Shown here: piece after piece, positions 1 to 13,132 of the stretch
Layout: each line of letters begins with the position of its first letter
Position numbering within the stretch: the first letter of the stretch is position 1
Assembly (NCBI GenBank): GCA_905221605.1
Contig: CAJNDS010002831.1
Coordinates: forward strand, 159,553-223,552
Direction of reading: 5' to 3'
Source of the DNA: Symbiodinium natans
Taxonomy: Eukaryota > Sar > Dinophyceae > Suessiales > Symbiodiniaceae
Length of the DNA: 64,000 nt
Notes under the pieces: model-generated
Databases searched by the model: none
What the model was told of the DNA's origin: nothing
The model's input: the letters and a program-made list of their open reading frames with translations, nothing else
Translations under genes and position numbers: made by a program

Positions 1-12
1 TTCCTCGATGAG
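1..12 (+). CDS. possible exon end cut by window edge
   Basis: The first four codons read FLDE and are followed by GTGCGG, a good donor, so the window may open at an exon end. Too short to be sure. Confidence 0.15.
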
Positions 13-240
13 GTGCGGGGGGGGTTTCAAGTTTGGCCTTACGGGGTCTGGCTTCGGAGGCAGATGAGCCAGCTGCATCAGCTGGACCAAAAACCCAAAA
101 ACCCAAAAACAAAAAAAACAAAAACGCCTAAAAACCAAAAACATCCAAAAAACCCAAAAACCCTAAACCCTCATCCCTACTACGGTACCTTGGTGGCTCA
201 GGCAGCGCTCCTCGCTTCCAGCTTGTGAGGCCTGGCTTGG

Positions 241-366
241 GGTTCAGGGGTTCAGGGGTTTAGGGGTTCAGGGTTTAGGGTTTAGGGGTTTAGGGGTTTA
301 GGGGTTTAGGGGTTTAGGGGTTAGGGTTTAGGGTTTCGAGGTTTAGGGTTTAGGGTTTAGGGTTTC
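241..366 (+). repeat. TTTAGGG-type telomere-like block
   Basis: Degenerate heptamer run with TTCAGGG and TTTAGGGG variants. Interstitial, not a chromosome end. Confidence 0.9.
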
Positions 367-696
367 CTCGCTAGTTTGAAGCCCGTTCATTTTTCTGTAC
401 CCGAAGACCCTTCAACCTGACAAACCCTGGACCCCTAAACGCCTAAACGCATAACCCCTGAAGCCCTTCAACCCCCCTAAACCCTGAAACATCTTCAACC
501 GCTAAGCCCTAGGCCCACACCCTGACATCTTGAAAGCTTTGGCCAGCAGTTCCAAAACTCGAACACCTCCCAAGAGAGGAAGTCTCTAGAGAAGTGGTTT
601 GAGGCCCTTTGAGCTTGCACAAGCCCAGATGCAAAAGAAAGAGTTCTGGGGGTGGGCTACCAGAGGGACCCCCCTACCAACCCCACAAGCCCTCCA

Positions 697-815
697 ACCC
701 TCAACCCTCAACCCTAAACCCTAAACCCTAAACCCTATAAACCCTAAACCCCAAACCCTACAACCTAAACCCTAAACCCTATACCCTATACCCTATAAAC
801 CCTAAACCCTAAACA
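697..815 (-). repeat. CCCTAAA-type telomere-like block
   Basis: Heptamer run on the opposite strand with CCCTATA variants. Confidence 0.9.
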
Positions 816-999
816 ACCCCAAGCCTTAAGAAGCCTCAGAGAGGGCCTTTGGAGGAAGCCTAAAGCCCCTACGCCCCGAGCAGGAGCTTCCTCGTCCGCA
901 CAGCCAAGGCGCCACGCCCTTGTAGTGGAGCATCTTTCGCTTGGGAGGGAGGTGGGGATTGTAGGGCGCTAGGGTTTTGAAGGGGTAGGGTTTGGGGTT

Positions 1000-1097
1000 T
1001 AGGCTTTAGGCTTTAGGCTTCAGGCTTTAGGCTTTAGGCTTTAGGCTTTAGGCTTTAGGGTTTAGGGTTTAGGGTTTAGGGTTTAGGGTTTAGGGAG
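1000..1097 (+). repeat. TTTAGGC/TTTAGGG block
   Basis: About eight TTTAGGC units turn abruptly into TTTAGGG units, a variant-to-canonical boundary. Confidence 0.9.
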
Positions 1098-1668
1098 GGG
1101 TGAGGGATGCTGGCGGGCCGAGTTTTCTTCGGGGGGCATTCCCCCTGGCCACCAAAGCTGCAAAGGGAAGCCTTCCCCCCGGCTTCTCCTACATTCTGGG
1201 CAGTCAGCCCCCCAACCCCCCATAGGTCCCTTCGATGCTGCCCTCCTCGAAGCCCTAAACCCACAACTCGGTTCCTGTTCGGCAACAGGGTTTAGGGTTT
1301 CGGGTTTAGGGTTTAGGGTTTAACAGTGCGAGAGTAGATTCGCGACGGGTGTTGGCCTGAGACTTCTTAAACGCGCGTTGCTAGGTGTCAAAAGCAGACA
1401 CGTTAAACAGCCTGTGAATATGAGGTAACGGCTGGGTTCTTGAGGTACGGTATCAACACAAAGCCAAAGTTTGGTTCGGGATTGTGACAGGCGATCTGCG
1501 GCGGAAGCGCATCGCCACCTTGTTTCGACCATTCCAGAACCACCGCAAAGTTAGGGTTTAGGGTTTAGGGTTTCAGGTTGAGGGTTTTTTTGGTCTGGAT
1601 GGCCCTAGTTGAAGGGCATGGCCTTCTGCTTCTCCATCAAGTCCCCCAAGATGGCACAGTCATCTGAA

Positions 1669-1695
1669 CTGTTGGAGTGGACCCAAAAGGCCCTC
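1669..1695 (+). CDS. possible short exon
   Basis: Within this stretch an open frame reads SELLEWTQK (longer reading from about 1651: MAQSSELLEWTQK) before GCCCTC, a possible GC donor. Support is composition and flanks only. Confidence 0.15.
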
Positions 1696-2297
1696 CACTA
1701 GTAGCTTTTTTTGTTTCGTTCTGCTTTCGGGGGCATCGACCTTTCTTGAACCGATTTCTTGCTTCGCACTGGAATTTGCAAGGAGGACAGTTGAGTTTTG
1801 TCCTGAGACTTCGTTGTGAATCATGCAGTTTGTCTAAACCGAGCTTGAAGGACTAGGGTCCTGAGCACACGTCCGAGCCTCCATGCAAGGCGTCAATTCC
1901 TTTCGCTTCCACACTGTCGCGGCAAATGATTGAGGTCCTGTTCTACTGCAAAGTTTGATGAGAAGATGTTCAATCGAAGTTCATCACGCAAGGGCCTACA
2001 ACAAATGTACTAAAGTTATCCCTGTATGCTCCCTCTAGTTGTATGAGAAACCACCCAAGATACCTACTCGACTTCACCAGGCCCTCATATTCCACCTTCG
2101 AGGAAGGGTACCAGCAAGTATAAGCCCGTGAAGCCCTTTGCACTTGGTTCAACTGACTGCCAGGTCACGAGGGCCACTCCGTCCGCGACTTATTTTTCAA
2201 CTACTACTCTCCGCTTCAAGCGCGGCAAGACATCTTGAACCCAAAGCACTTCTCAGAGGTTTCAAGGGTTTTGGGCTGCGCTCTCGAATCCTTGACA

Positions 2298-2371
2298 TGA
2301 GTGGGGAGGACAGGCGACACTTTGCGGACTTCTTCCAGGATCGGGCTGCCAGAGCCGAACGCTGCAAGCAG
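2298..2371 (+). CDS. possible exon
   Basis: Reads GEDRRHFADFFQDRAARAER then CKQ, ending at CAAGCAG|GTTCCG. The amino-acid composition is coding-like and the surrounding frame is open. Neighbouring exons of the same gene were not identified. Confidence 0.35.
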
Positions 2372-5300
2372 GTTCCGTGGCCCTGGCGCCGATGGCACCG
2401 ATGGAGACATCAGAAGTCGCTAGAAAAGGAGACAACACGTCGCCGATGGTGTCCACCAGCACATGAGCCATCCGATGAGCACGAGAAGGAGGTTGAAGAG
2501 GCTGTGCTGTGCAAGAAAACGGTACGACAGGACAAAACAATCCAGATTTAAAGCTACCATAAGCTTCAGCTTGTTGTGACTGGCGCGAGACCAAGCCTGA
2601 ATTGGTGCGTGCTGTACCGCTTGCGTTCCATCTTCGGCGCAGCAAGGCCCGCTGACCTGGCTCTTTGCGGCAGTGTGCAGCTTCAACCTCAAACCCTGCA
2701 TGCTTTAGATAGTGAGCTTCAGACGAAAGCATATGATAGCTTTTTGTACCTAAGAACTGAATAAAGAAGCGATCCAAGAAGGGCCCAGAATCCAGTTCAG
2801 CAACAAGGGCTTGGGTGAACTTCTGGTCTCAGGGCTCGATGCCTCTTTGGGCTTCACCCCGCGTGAACACGCAGACCGAAAATCGACAAAAGCGACCCAA
2901 GGGCCACGTAGCGCCAAACCCCAACTGCCACAAAGACCGCTACAAAGCCAATCGCGCCCAGACATGCCACAGCCCAGTTTTCATCTGAAGAAGTGTCGGG
3001 TCCCAACTCGCACGGCGCTCGAAAAATTTGCAGCTCGGGGCTCTGAGGTGCAGTCCCAACATGTTGCTGCCTGAACCTGCTCGTGGCTTCCTTTTGGTGG
3101 GCTCTTCTTGAACTCTGGCCTCCCGAGAGCCTCGCAAGATCTCACAACGAGGACCTAGCAAGCGATCACCGTGAGAACCCGAAGCCTTCTAATCCCAAGA
3201 TGAGATGATCCGATGGCAGTAAACAAGACGAAAGTAGCCCTCTGCGTTTCCGAGGCCTCCCGAGATTCTTGCGGTCGAAGACGCCCCAAGTCAAGGTGAC
3301 TCTTGTCCTGACGAAACCCTGGATATGGTTTAGGGTTTAGGGTTTAGGGTTTAGGGTTTAGGGTTTAGGGTTTAGGGTTTAGGGTTTAGGGAGGGCATCT
3401 AGGGTTCGGACTTGAAGAATGCTCATAATAATGCTTCTGGCATGGCAAACGTTCGGTTCGGGGCTTTCCTGCGCACCAGTATGACGGAGCTTGGGACGCG
3501 AGGGATTCTGGCACGTGCACCATACAAGTCCGGGGCAGCTGCACGATCGAAAAGTAGACCTAACGTGAGGTCTCTTTTGAACGGATTGCTATTTCAATAG
3601 GGAGGAAGGGGGGCCACAAAGGGACTCCAAAGAGAGCGACCCTCAAACCACAGCCCTGCAGCGCAGGCAAGACTTCCGCGACTGCCGCCCGCAGGCGGAC
3701 AACTCGTGGTTGCGCTCCTACACCTCCTTCCGCGCCGTGGGCGTGCATCGGTAGAGCATGAGCTTTGCTGGCCCCCGCCACAAGGAAGTAGGTATTGCAT
3801 GTATTACCTTATGCTAGGGCAGCATCCGGGGCTGGAGGGCGCAAGGCGGCCAGAAAGGGTTGCAGTGTAAAAAGCCGGAGGAGGTCCCCTGATGGGATCT
3901 GCCCTGGATCGATTCGAGGTCCCGCGCGGGATTTCATGCGGCCGTAGGCTCCAAGAAGGTTGCTAAGACCCCCAGAATGCTCAGAGTGGGCTCAGGAATC
4001 CCCCTTTATGGGGGGCCAATTGTTGCGTTCCTCCTCTCCCTGAACACTTGAACAGAAGAAGAAGGGGGAAGGGGGCAAGATTTGGGAACGCAGTGGAGAG
4101 ATTTCAAAATGACGGATTGTCCGCAGCCTCGGAGTCATGCCGCTCTTAATTCAGGATTTGGGAGAGGGCCTTAAAGCCTTACTTGTCATGCCCCGTTGGG
4201 CGGCTCGGTAAAGTACAGTAAAGGCCAGTAAAGGGTAGCATGAAATTGCTGCATCGCAGTCACTGACCATCTAGTTAGGTGAAAGAGACACACACCTCAA
4301 ACCCTACACTGTACCCTAAACCCTGAACCCTGAACCCAAACCCTACACTGTACTCTACATCACCCATGAAAAAAGTGATGGGATTTTCGAGTTTGCCGCT
4401 GGAGTTGAGCACCCGAGCTTGACCAATAAGCGCTGGGCACAATCCGACCTCACTGAGGGTGTACCTCAAGAGCCCAAAACCTACCTTTCTTGTATAGGTC
4501 ACCTGAGAGTCATGCCAGGGTTTGACATGCAAAAAGTCGGTTGGGAATTCTTAAGGTAGGGTTTTGGGTCGGACAGGGTTCACACAAAAAGGGTTTAGGG
4601 TCAATAGGGCCCCTGCGAGCCCAAGCCAGAACCAGTGTTGAGCTTTGCAAAGGCCCTCTCCTGAGACAATTGCATTTCTGAAGGTGTTTGCAAGAAGTTT
4701 GTCAGCCAGCAAAGGGGCGTTATGGAAAGGCATGGGAAATTCCAATGTAATTAGAATGACAAACGGAATCTGGTGGTGGTTGATTTGAGACACTTGGCCT
4801 TACCTTCAGCCACTTGGCCCCATCCTCACAGTGCTAGGCCTCCCCGAACCCCTCAGTCGAGTACCACATTTACTCTAAGCTGTTATATTTGCAGTACCTT
4901 CGGGGAGGGGGGAGGTTGGTTCCAATAAGGACACTAAAACCCGAAACCCTAAACCCCAGCAGCCCCTACGACTCCGGCTGAGATGTGTTGGTTCCGTCAT
5001 GTCTCACTCAGCGGCAAAGCCGCGAAACGAACCATCACGGCCCATGCAAAAAATCGATGTGAACCCCAAGCCCTCTAAACTCTAAAGCCTACAAACCCAA
5101 AAACCCTACTTATACACCCTATATAAAACCCTGTAAACCCTGTAACCCCTATAAACCTTTTCAGGTCCTCGATAGCAGCACCACTGGGCAAACACCGACT
5201 CACATAAACGAAGAGGTCCGGCTTCATCTCGGTCCTCGATAGCAGCACGACTGGGCAGATCCCCAAACACCGACTCGACCCCCTTGAAACTCTTCATCAG

Positions 5301-6107
5301 CCCTATGAAACCCCGAAGCAAAAATGTCCCCTTTCAGTTAAAAAAGCCCCCCCCTCGTTGAAGCTCCCTGCCGCGTCCGGACCTCGCTGCTCAGAGTTGC
5401 AGAGGGGCGGAGGGTGCGCGCGTATCGGGGGGGTTGGAGAAGCGCGGCCGAGGCGCAACTGCCGGAGTCTGTCGGTTGAAGCAGCGTAGAAGGGCTTCAG
5501 CCTCGACGTTTCGAGAGGAGCTCACGGTTGTGGGCTGTGAAGCCGACCTCGTGCTGAGCCTTTCTTGTCGTTCCTCAATCCTGAACTGAGTTCGCGTGAC
5601 CCTAGAAGCACAAGCACCGTATTGATACAGTTACAAAAAAATGTGGCCTCAGAGAAATCAAGACAACCTGTGCCCCGACCTGACATGCAGGCCGCGCAGG
5701 GGGGCCCATGGCGGACCAGGACTGGTCCCTCTCGAGTGAGTCTATGCCTGGGTCCTTTCATAAACCTTAAGCCTTCGGACCCTATAGGGCATTAAAAAGC
5801 TGAGTTGTAACTTTCATCATCTATCTCCCTGGGGGCAAGGGATGCTGGAAGAATCCTCGAAAACCCTATAAGGGAGCCCAGCACCCCTTTAAAGCCTCCC
5901 TTGAACCGGGAAGCCGCCGCGTGGGTCAGTGCCCGGCATTCTATGCCCACTTTGAAATTCACCACCCCAGGAGGCGCCCGCAACTTCCTGTGCTGTCAAA
6001 GCCCCCCATTAGCCCTCATCTACGAGCCTTACAAGCCCCACAAAAAGTGACACCCCCAACAAGAAGGGTACCCCTTATTTTAGGGAAAACCCCCCCCCAT
6101 ATGCAAG
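2372..6107. other. no firm gene
   Basis: Holds one TTTAGGG block (3328-3391), degenerate CCCTAAA sequence (4315, 5090, 5870) and a near-duplicated segment (CCTCGATAGCAGCAC at 5167 and 5234). A possible short exon is at 5708-5735 (MADQDWSLS before GTGAGT). Confidence 0.45.
3328..3391 (+). repeat. TTTAGGG block
   Basis: Nine near-perfect heptamers. Confidence 0.95.
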
Positions 6108-6172
6108 CCAATAGCGCTGAAGCCCAGGAGGAGTTGGAGAGGCAAGCGCAGGTGATGGCGGAGAAGGCCGAG
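6108..6172 (+). CDS. coiled-coil exon
   Basis: Reads NSAEAQEELERQAQVMAEKA, a typical charged helix. The acceptor is ATGCAAG or the AATAG just after it. The exon may stop at CAG|GTGATG (6151/6152) or continue to GCCGAG. Downstream come long C and A runs. The parent gene is not assembled. Confidence 0.4.
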
Positions 6173-6307
6173 GGGTCTGCAAAACCGGATTTTCACGATT
6201 CTGGGCTCTCAAAAACAACCCCCCCCCCAGCCTCATGTGTCTTGTAAGCTACCTCATATGTCCACGACCCCCCCCCCCCCCCAAAAAAAAAAAGAAAAAA
6301 AATCAAA

Positions 6308-6339
<32 letters not shown>

Positions 6340-6801
6340 AACAAAACAAGTCAAAAACGAATCCCTCTCAAGGCTTTAGCTGCTCTTCCGGAAGCCGCGC
6401 GGGCAAGGGGACCAAGGATGTGGAGAGTGGGGTGTTAGGGTTTTGGGTGTAGGGTTTAGGGTGTTTAGGGTTTAGGAGCAGCAAGCAAAGCCTGAATTAT
6501 GCATCAAGAGGGGCGGAAGGGTTTGTCGGGGTTAAGGCTTCTGAGCTGTCAGTAACAAGGGATTATGAGGGCTTTTGCGCAAAAGGCTTCAGGAGTTTGG
6601 GGTTCTGAGCGACCATGCATTTGTGGAGTTCGGAGCATGGGAATCCTCGACGTTTTGTCTTTTTCATCAAGCCGATGGCAAAAGTACCCAGATCCCCTTA
6701 AGAATCCCCCTGCGTTTGGCTGATCCATTGATTCCCCACACTGCAAAAAGCCCTAGGGTCCCAGGTCAATCCCCGAAACTCGGACGAAGCACCATCCTGA
6801 G

Positions 6802-6855
6802 GCGGGGAAGATTGCGAAAGTCAAGGAGGGCATCCTCAAGCGCCTCATTCAGCAG
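6802..6855 (+). CDS. coiled-coil exon (KVKEGILKRL type)
   Basis: After CCTGAG, 18 codons read AGKIAKVKEGILKRLIQQ, ending before GCCGCC (GC donor). In the coiled-coil family of the 25-37 kb gene, a K-V-K-x-x-I-x-x-L segment opens each module (compare GDGILKVQEAIDGM there), so this may be the module start of a related gene whose other exons are not resolved. Confidence 0.45.
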
Positions 6856-8013
6856 GCCGCCCCGTTTTCGCAAGTTGACGGCTTTGGGGGCCTTATGGTG
6901 TTTTTTGGGTTTGGTTTTGGGTTATGCCTGTTAAGGTTTAGGGTTTAGGGTTTGCGCAAGTTGAGAGCTTGGGGGGTTAGTCTGGAGGGGGATTTGTCTA
7001 GGCGCCATGATGGACCTGATACGTACGTAAACGCTGCTTCTGATCTGGCGTTTCCCTCTATGGGGTTAAAGGAGTCTAAGGTCGGTAGCCGACGAACATC
7101 ACCCCAATCAGCTTGCCTGGTGTTGGGCGCGTGTGAGCGTCAAAGACCCAAACATGACGGAATCCTTGTTCCACCTGAGGCCAACGCAGCTGGTGCAGTC
7201 GTGAGGCACTCGGTGAAGTGCGCCGGACATGCAGGGTTTGGCTGGGCTGTACCTAAGAAATACTATAGTAGGTTTCTGGTAATGACCTACGAAAAAGGAA
7301 GTTTGGGGCTCTTAAGGTATGATAGCTGAGCTTCCATCCCGCCACTTAACACACCCCCTCTTACTCGCCAAGGCTCCTGCTGCACCTGCTCCAGGGGCCT
7401 GGACCTCGACCTTTCGGGCAGGGGCTTGCTCCTCTTGCTTGACCCGAATCGCTGAACATGACCCCCGAAGGATAGCCTTTAACACCCGCAAAGGCCCCAA
7501 CAGCATTCCGGCACATCACCAAACACCCTGGACACACCTCCTAACGAAAACTAAGCCCTGGCAACCCCAGAGTCAACCCTGGGCCCTATGTATGACCTGT
7601 AAGCCCCCTAAACCCTACTCGCCCCCCACAAACCGTAGAAAGAATCAACCCTATAAACCCTAAAGCCCTAAACCCTCTAAGCCCTACAAAGCGTTAGAAC
7701 CCTGTAAGCCCTGCACCCTGCCCTAAAACCCTAAGCCCTTAGAACCCCAAAGCCCGAATCCCTTAAACCGGACACCCCAAGCCCCTCTAAACCCACTGAA
7801 ACCCAACCCCCGCCCCCCCAAAAGAATTAATAAAAGAAAAGGAAGAGAAACAAAAAAAGCCACGACACCCCTAAACTTCCTGAAGCCCAAGCCCCCCCTC
7901 CCCCCCCCCCCCCCCCCAAAAAAAAAAAAAAAAAAGCAAGAAGGCGCCGCCGGCCGCGCCGGGAGCGTCGGCATCCTGGGGGTCGTAGTTAGGCTTCTGG
8001 ATACGAGGGAGGG

Positions 8014-8115
8014 GGCGCTTAGGGTTTAGGGTTAGGGTTTAGGGTTTAGGGTTTAGCGTTTAGGGTTTAGGGTTTAGGGTCATTTCGGGTTTCGGGTTTA
8101 GGCTTTAGGGTGGCT
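8014..8115 (+). repeat. TTTAGGG block
   Basis: Mostly perfect heptamers with TTTAGCG and TTTCGGG variants. Confidence 0.9.
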
Positions 8116-8504
8116 AAGGAAGACCTTCAAGGAAAACAGCCAAAAACCTGCTCCTTTTCGTTTCCCGCTCTTCAGGGTGAAGTCCCTCGGATTGTTGGAG
8201 AACTTTTCGGGGCGATTCCGGGGTCTTGGTCTTTAGCTGCTCTTCTCCCTCTGATTAGCTGATCTGTTTCTGGCGATTGTGTAAAATTTCCACTTTTGGC
8301 ATCGAGGAGCTTTTAAAAAGTGTGGATTCTTCATTGACTAGTGGGAGATCCCAAGCCACTAGATGGGCTGTTGTCTAAGAAACACGGGCTAGGGCTAGGC
8401 GTCTGCTTTTGATACAGCAGGACGCCTTTATGAAAAGCTCCCAGGAGGGAACCTGATATTAACTGATGTCTGAAGGCTGCAGGCGGATCCCTTCATGGCC
8501 CTGT

Positions 8505-8556
8505 ATACACACGTATATATATATATATATATGTATACATATATATATATATATGT
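8505..8556. repeat. (TA)n microsatellite
   Basis: Two (TA)n runs around GTATAC, palindromic. Confidence 0.9.
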
Positions 8557-11356
8557 ATGAAGTCATCGGGCTCGACGGGTTAGATCAACACGACCTTTAA
8601 AAAGCAGGGCCTTTAAGGTTTATGTCATGTCAATTCCGGACTGACTGATTCTGCTGGGATGGGCTCAGAGCAGCTACGGGCGCACGCGCTGCGCGTGAGC
8701 AGCTGCGATCCCGGGGCTTCCAGCCCCGACTCTGCGGCTGCTGGGCTGCAAGGAGGCCCCCGCAACATCGGAATTGGATTCCGACTCGTGCTAATATTCC
8801 CCCTGAGCTTCAAGAAGGCCTAGAAGAGCGAAAGCTCTTAGCAGCAAGGTAGGGGGGGGTGAGTTTGGGCTCCCAGAATCGGGTGCAGAGTTCAGGGAAG
8901 CCTCAGGGCCATCTGAGTCCCAGAAAGACGCGAAGCCTTGGATTCCACACTCACGTTGGACCCTTTAGCATCTTCAACCTTAAACCCCAAAGATTCCGAA
9001 GCGCTACTTGCCTGAGTTGTACGCTGAGAGGATAACCAAGCTACTCTAATAAGGCCAAACTACCTAGAATGCCCATATTCGGGGGCCAAAGAATGTCCGG
9101 GAGGTTTCTGGACTTGTTTTGGGACATGCTTTCGATGCAGGAGGGACAAACATTAGGCGTGTTTTCAGAATTATCAGCAGAGCTTTCTCAAGCAGAGGGG
9201 CTTCTGGGCAGCCCTTGCCCGAGGTATTGAAGTCATGCGGTCGAGGCCATGGGCCTATCCTGAAGTGCTGATTCAGGATTGAGGGTAGAGCCTGCCACAA
9301 TGGGTTAAGCCAGAAGGTTTTTTTTTTTGGTTTCCCAAGGTCTTGCCAGTGCTTGTTGAGGGGGTCTGCGTTTTACGGTTCTGTTCAAGGCCTTAGCTCA
9401 CGTCCTGCATGTCCACCTCTTCCCTTTGCCCAGCCCCCAGCCACCCATATCTCTTGAAATTTCACGCCCAACTTCATCCAGCCATCAATGACCGATAACG
9501 CTTTTCATTCCAGGTCCTGAAACACCGAAGCGCCCTCCTGGAGTAGGGTTTAGGGTTTCGGGTTTAGGGTTTAGAGAAGACACAAACTGGGCTCTGTGGA
9601 CCCAAGTTGTGCTGTGCTCCGGAGGTCTGCCGTCCTCGCCTCAATATGCACCCTGGTGCTCTTGGGCGGGGCCGCGGCAAGAAAGATGGACCGACTTGTT
9701 TGTTCGTTGTGTGTTTTTTTTTTTTTTTTTTTTTGGGGGGGGGGGTTTTGGGTTTGTTGATTGATCCATCGAGTATGCTCAATACTTGAAGGCCCCCTAC
9801 ATCGGGGCGCGGTGCGGATGTGTGACGCCTTGAAAATGGGATTGCCGAGGTTGTTGTCGACATTCGGTGATTCGGGGCTCGGATGAAAGAGTTGGGCTGG
9901 CCTACATGTGCAGCAGCGCAGGGGGAAAAAAGTTCAACAGGCTGGCGCTCCCCCGGGCCCCCCTCTGTATCCGAGTGACCGGAGGACCCCTCACTTGCTT
10001 AGCACGAGAGTTGCAATTCCTGGAAAACCCCGTCTCGAGGATTTCGACACGGCCAAGCCCTTCGGAAAGGCGGGGGCTACGAGGAACCCTACAAGGGGCG
10101 TTGAGGGTAGCTTCGGATGCATCTGGGGTGGAGTGGGATCCAGAAGCGAGACCGAAAAGGCACTGAAATTTCTTCGTTCTCGCCTCTTGGCCCCAAACCC
10201 TATACTCCACGTGGCCAACGAGAGTCCGCCAGAATCTCTGTTATCGAACCTTCGGGACCGTTGCCCTAAGAATTGTCGAACCTAAAGGCCGTAAAGCCTA
10301 GAAGCCTTGTAGGCCTTGAAGCCCAAAAACCCTGCACATCCCATGAGCCTTGCAAGCCTTCGAAGCCCCTTAAGCCCCATCAGCCCTAAACCCTAAAGCC
10401 TGCATATGCCTTAAAACCCCGTCCCAACTTTCCAAGGTGCCCTTTGCCCCCCTCCCACCCCTCCCTGGCCACAGGTCTTGGAGCTTCTTTCAGGCGCGTG
10501 ACAAGACGCCGGCATTAGGGTTTCGGGCGGGTGGTGGGTTTGGGAGGGGGGCGGGGTTTAGGGTTTGACAGTTATTTCGGGTGGAGAATTGAACAATGAC
10601 ATTTTTGGAAGGAGCAGGAAATTGTAGCTCTGAGAAGTACGGCGCTTTCGAATCCCAACCTTTTTGGAGACTAGTCTTCAGCTTGGCCCCACATGCCTCA
10701 GGCATGAAGACCGAGCTTTCGAAAGAAGCCGACAAAGACAAGGCCTGCCACACACAGGGTGCCCGATGTGCCCGATATTTCTTTAGAAAATAGAAAAATC
10801 CGTAAATAAACATTAAATAATATTAATAAAAATACAGATAAAAAGCTTATTTTAAAATTCATTTTAAATTTTCGATATGGCCCGCCTCCGAACCTGATGG
10901 TCCCTGAGGTATCCTACATGGTGTCCCCTCGAAGAAGAGCCTTAAGAGACCCCCACACTTCTGTGTTTTTTGTGGGGGGGAGGCGGGGGGGACGGGGGTT
11001 AGATTGTCTTTTATTCTCAGATGGAAATATCTCCAGCAGTTTCTCCTGAAGTGTCGTCACTTCGCGCCTTTTGCTGCATCATCTCCAGCGGCTCCAGCGG
11101 TTCTGCACAAGCTCGAACAGCCAGCTGGAGGCGCTGTATGGTCACCTTTCTGAAGCCCTCTTCAACGCTTGATTGCTGCGCACGCCCTCAACAAAGCAGA
11201 ACCTCTTACTCCAAAGTTGCTTCAACACCTGAAGACCCCCCCCCCCCCATGTAGCTCCTCAAGATCTCGGGGCGCCTTGGTGAAGCCTGCGGATAGGACA
11301 CGCACGCCAAGATGACCAGCCACCTGCATGAAGATTCGGCTTGGGCAAAGGGATAG

Positions 11357-11389
11357 AGATGCGGCGAGGGAGGCCGAGTTCAGGGCAAG
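11357..11389 (+). CDS. short coiled-coil exon
   Basis: After GGATAG, one frame reads DAAREAEFRA and ends at GCAAG|GTCCGA. The AG...GT frame and helical composition support it; it is very short. Confidence 0.3.
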
Positions 11390-12401
11390 GTCCGACTGTT
11401 TCTAGTTGTTCTTTATGGCTAGTTTGAATTTTATTAGGGTTTGGGGCTTAGGTTTAGTGATTTTGGGGCAGTGTTTTGAATGGTGTTCGGTCAAATTCGG
11501 ACCCCAAGACCCTTGACCATGAACCCTGAACCCTGCAGCCACAACCCAACCCCCACCAGCTAAACCATCGAAGCCGTAAACCTTCAGCCCTTGCTCGAGC
11601 CCCAAACTCTAAACCCTAAAATCTGCAGATGTGCCTTCGTAGCTTAACTCAATGCGATCTGAGTTTGGTGCTAGGGCTCGCTTTTTGGACCTAGATTCCC
11701 GAAGGAGGTTTCTAGGCTTTCGAGCACGGTTTCTCTAGGTTGTTTAGTTAATCAACGGGCTTTGCGAAGTTTAGGGTTCAGGGTTTACATGATCTACATG
11801 TCTCATGGAATGGGGTTTAGGGCTTCTGCAGGCCTCATCGGAGATTTCAAGGGCTTGCTCTGCTTGGCGCCCGTAAGTCCAAAGTCGTGAAAGCCATGAA
11901 GGCCATTTCGAACCAGATGGGCTTCCAGTGCCCTCCGCCCCTTCCCTCCCCCCCGGGTTTGGGTTTAGGGTTTAGGGTTCCCCCCCCCCCCCCCCCGAAG
12001 TGGCGCCGAAGCAATGTTCAAATTCAAAATGAAACCCTTAGGGTATAGAGTTAGAGTGTGGGTGGCTTAGTTCTCTCGGCTCCCAAGCCCAAGCCCATTT
12101 CCTTTTCCTCATTTTAGGACCTGCGTTAATCACAATCGAACTATAATTGAACAGTAAAGAGCGGCATTGAAGCAGAAATTATGCAGTTCAGACGTGCGAT
12201 GTTTCGAATCTCAGTTCGAATTTCACTTCTTCTGCTTGATGTTCAGTATGATAGAACAAAACTGCTTTGACAATCCAACCTGCGTTTTCAAGGTTTCAGT
12301 GGGGTTTAGAGGATATAGTGGGGATTCTCAGGATTTCATTTGGTTCGAGGGGTAGAGCGTATTCCATACTTAAGCACATGCCTCTGTAGGTTATCACGAT
12401 T

Positions 12402-12432
<31 letters not shown>

Positions 12433-13132
12433 GTCATATGTATATATATATATATACATACATATACATATGTACAAATCTTAAAACGCACCTACACTTT
12501 CAACATGATGGCATCCTGTCAAAGATCAGTGTGTAGTGTCATATGCAGTCACAAAGAAGTGTTTGCTGGGTACCGTGGTCCTGGAGGTCCACATGATGCT
12601 CCAATGTGGGCGGCTTGAAGCATAGACAACATACACATACACACCACAAAAAAAAGGATGGTTCCGGAACTCTCTCCCTAAGGCCTCCGCCCTAAGCCCT
12701 AAAACCCCTAGGAAGTCTACAGGATGCTCCATCAGGGCCCACACCTGGAAGTCTCGGCGCATGTGTAGCTGGACCGTGTCCATGGACTTTCGAAGAATAA
12801 TGTCTGTAAAAATGCTCACATGCCCCTTTGCCCAAGGGATCTTGCGAGAGAATTCTGAGCTAGAGAGTTCCTGTGCTCGTGCAAACTTCTACTCCAAAGG
12901 TTGGTGCCAGGAAACCCAGGACGAGAAGTCGAGGACGCGGCTTCCCGAATCTCATAATCCCAAAAACACATGCCTCCAAAGTGATTTCGGGGGACGCAAC
13001 CAGGAGCCCCGAAAGCACATGTAGCATCAAGACACACTCATATATTCGGTGAGACTTTGGCAGTTTGAGACATATTTGTGGTAACATTGAATGGGTAAAC
13101 CGCTAGACTCCATGAAGCCTTGGAGATGTGAG
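11390..13132. other. no firm gene
   Basis: Degenerate telomere-like pieces, a C-run at 11980-11996, a microsatellite at 12402, and a possible helical exon near 12840-12887 (ILRENSELESSCARAN). Confidence 0.4.
12402..12472. repeat. (CA)n(TA)n microsatellite
   Basis: CA then TA then TACATA units. Confidence 0.9.

Larger units (their letters stand above)
13..2297. other. repeat-rich region, no firm gene
   Basis: Four telomere-like blocks, a possible exon around 60-93 (QMSQLHQLDQ), a possible helical stretch at 541-600 (QQFQNSNTSQERKSLEKWFE), and unremarkable sequence. Confidence 0.5.
6856..11356. other. no firm gene
   Basis: Degenerate CCCTAAA at 7640-7740, C/A homopolymer pair at 7895-7935, T/G pair at 9715-9744, and a TTTAGGG block at 8014. 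An open stretch at 11020-11180 reads helical in frames on both strands and was left uncalled. Confidence 0.45.

Noticed and set aside
12172-12237. AGCAGAA/TTCTGCT stem with TTCGAAT inside
   Set aside because: Ends pair like a tRNA acceptor stem, but the D, anticodon and T arms do not form.
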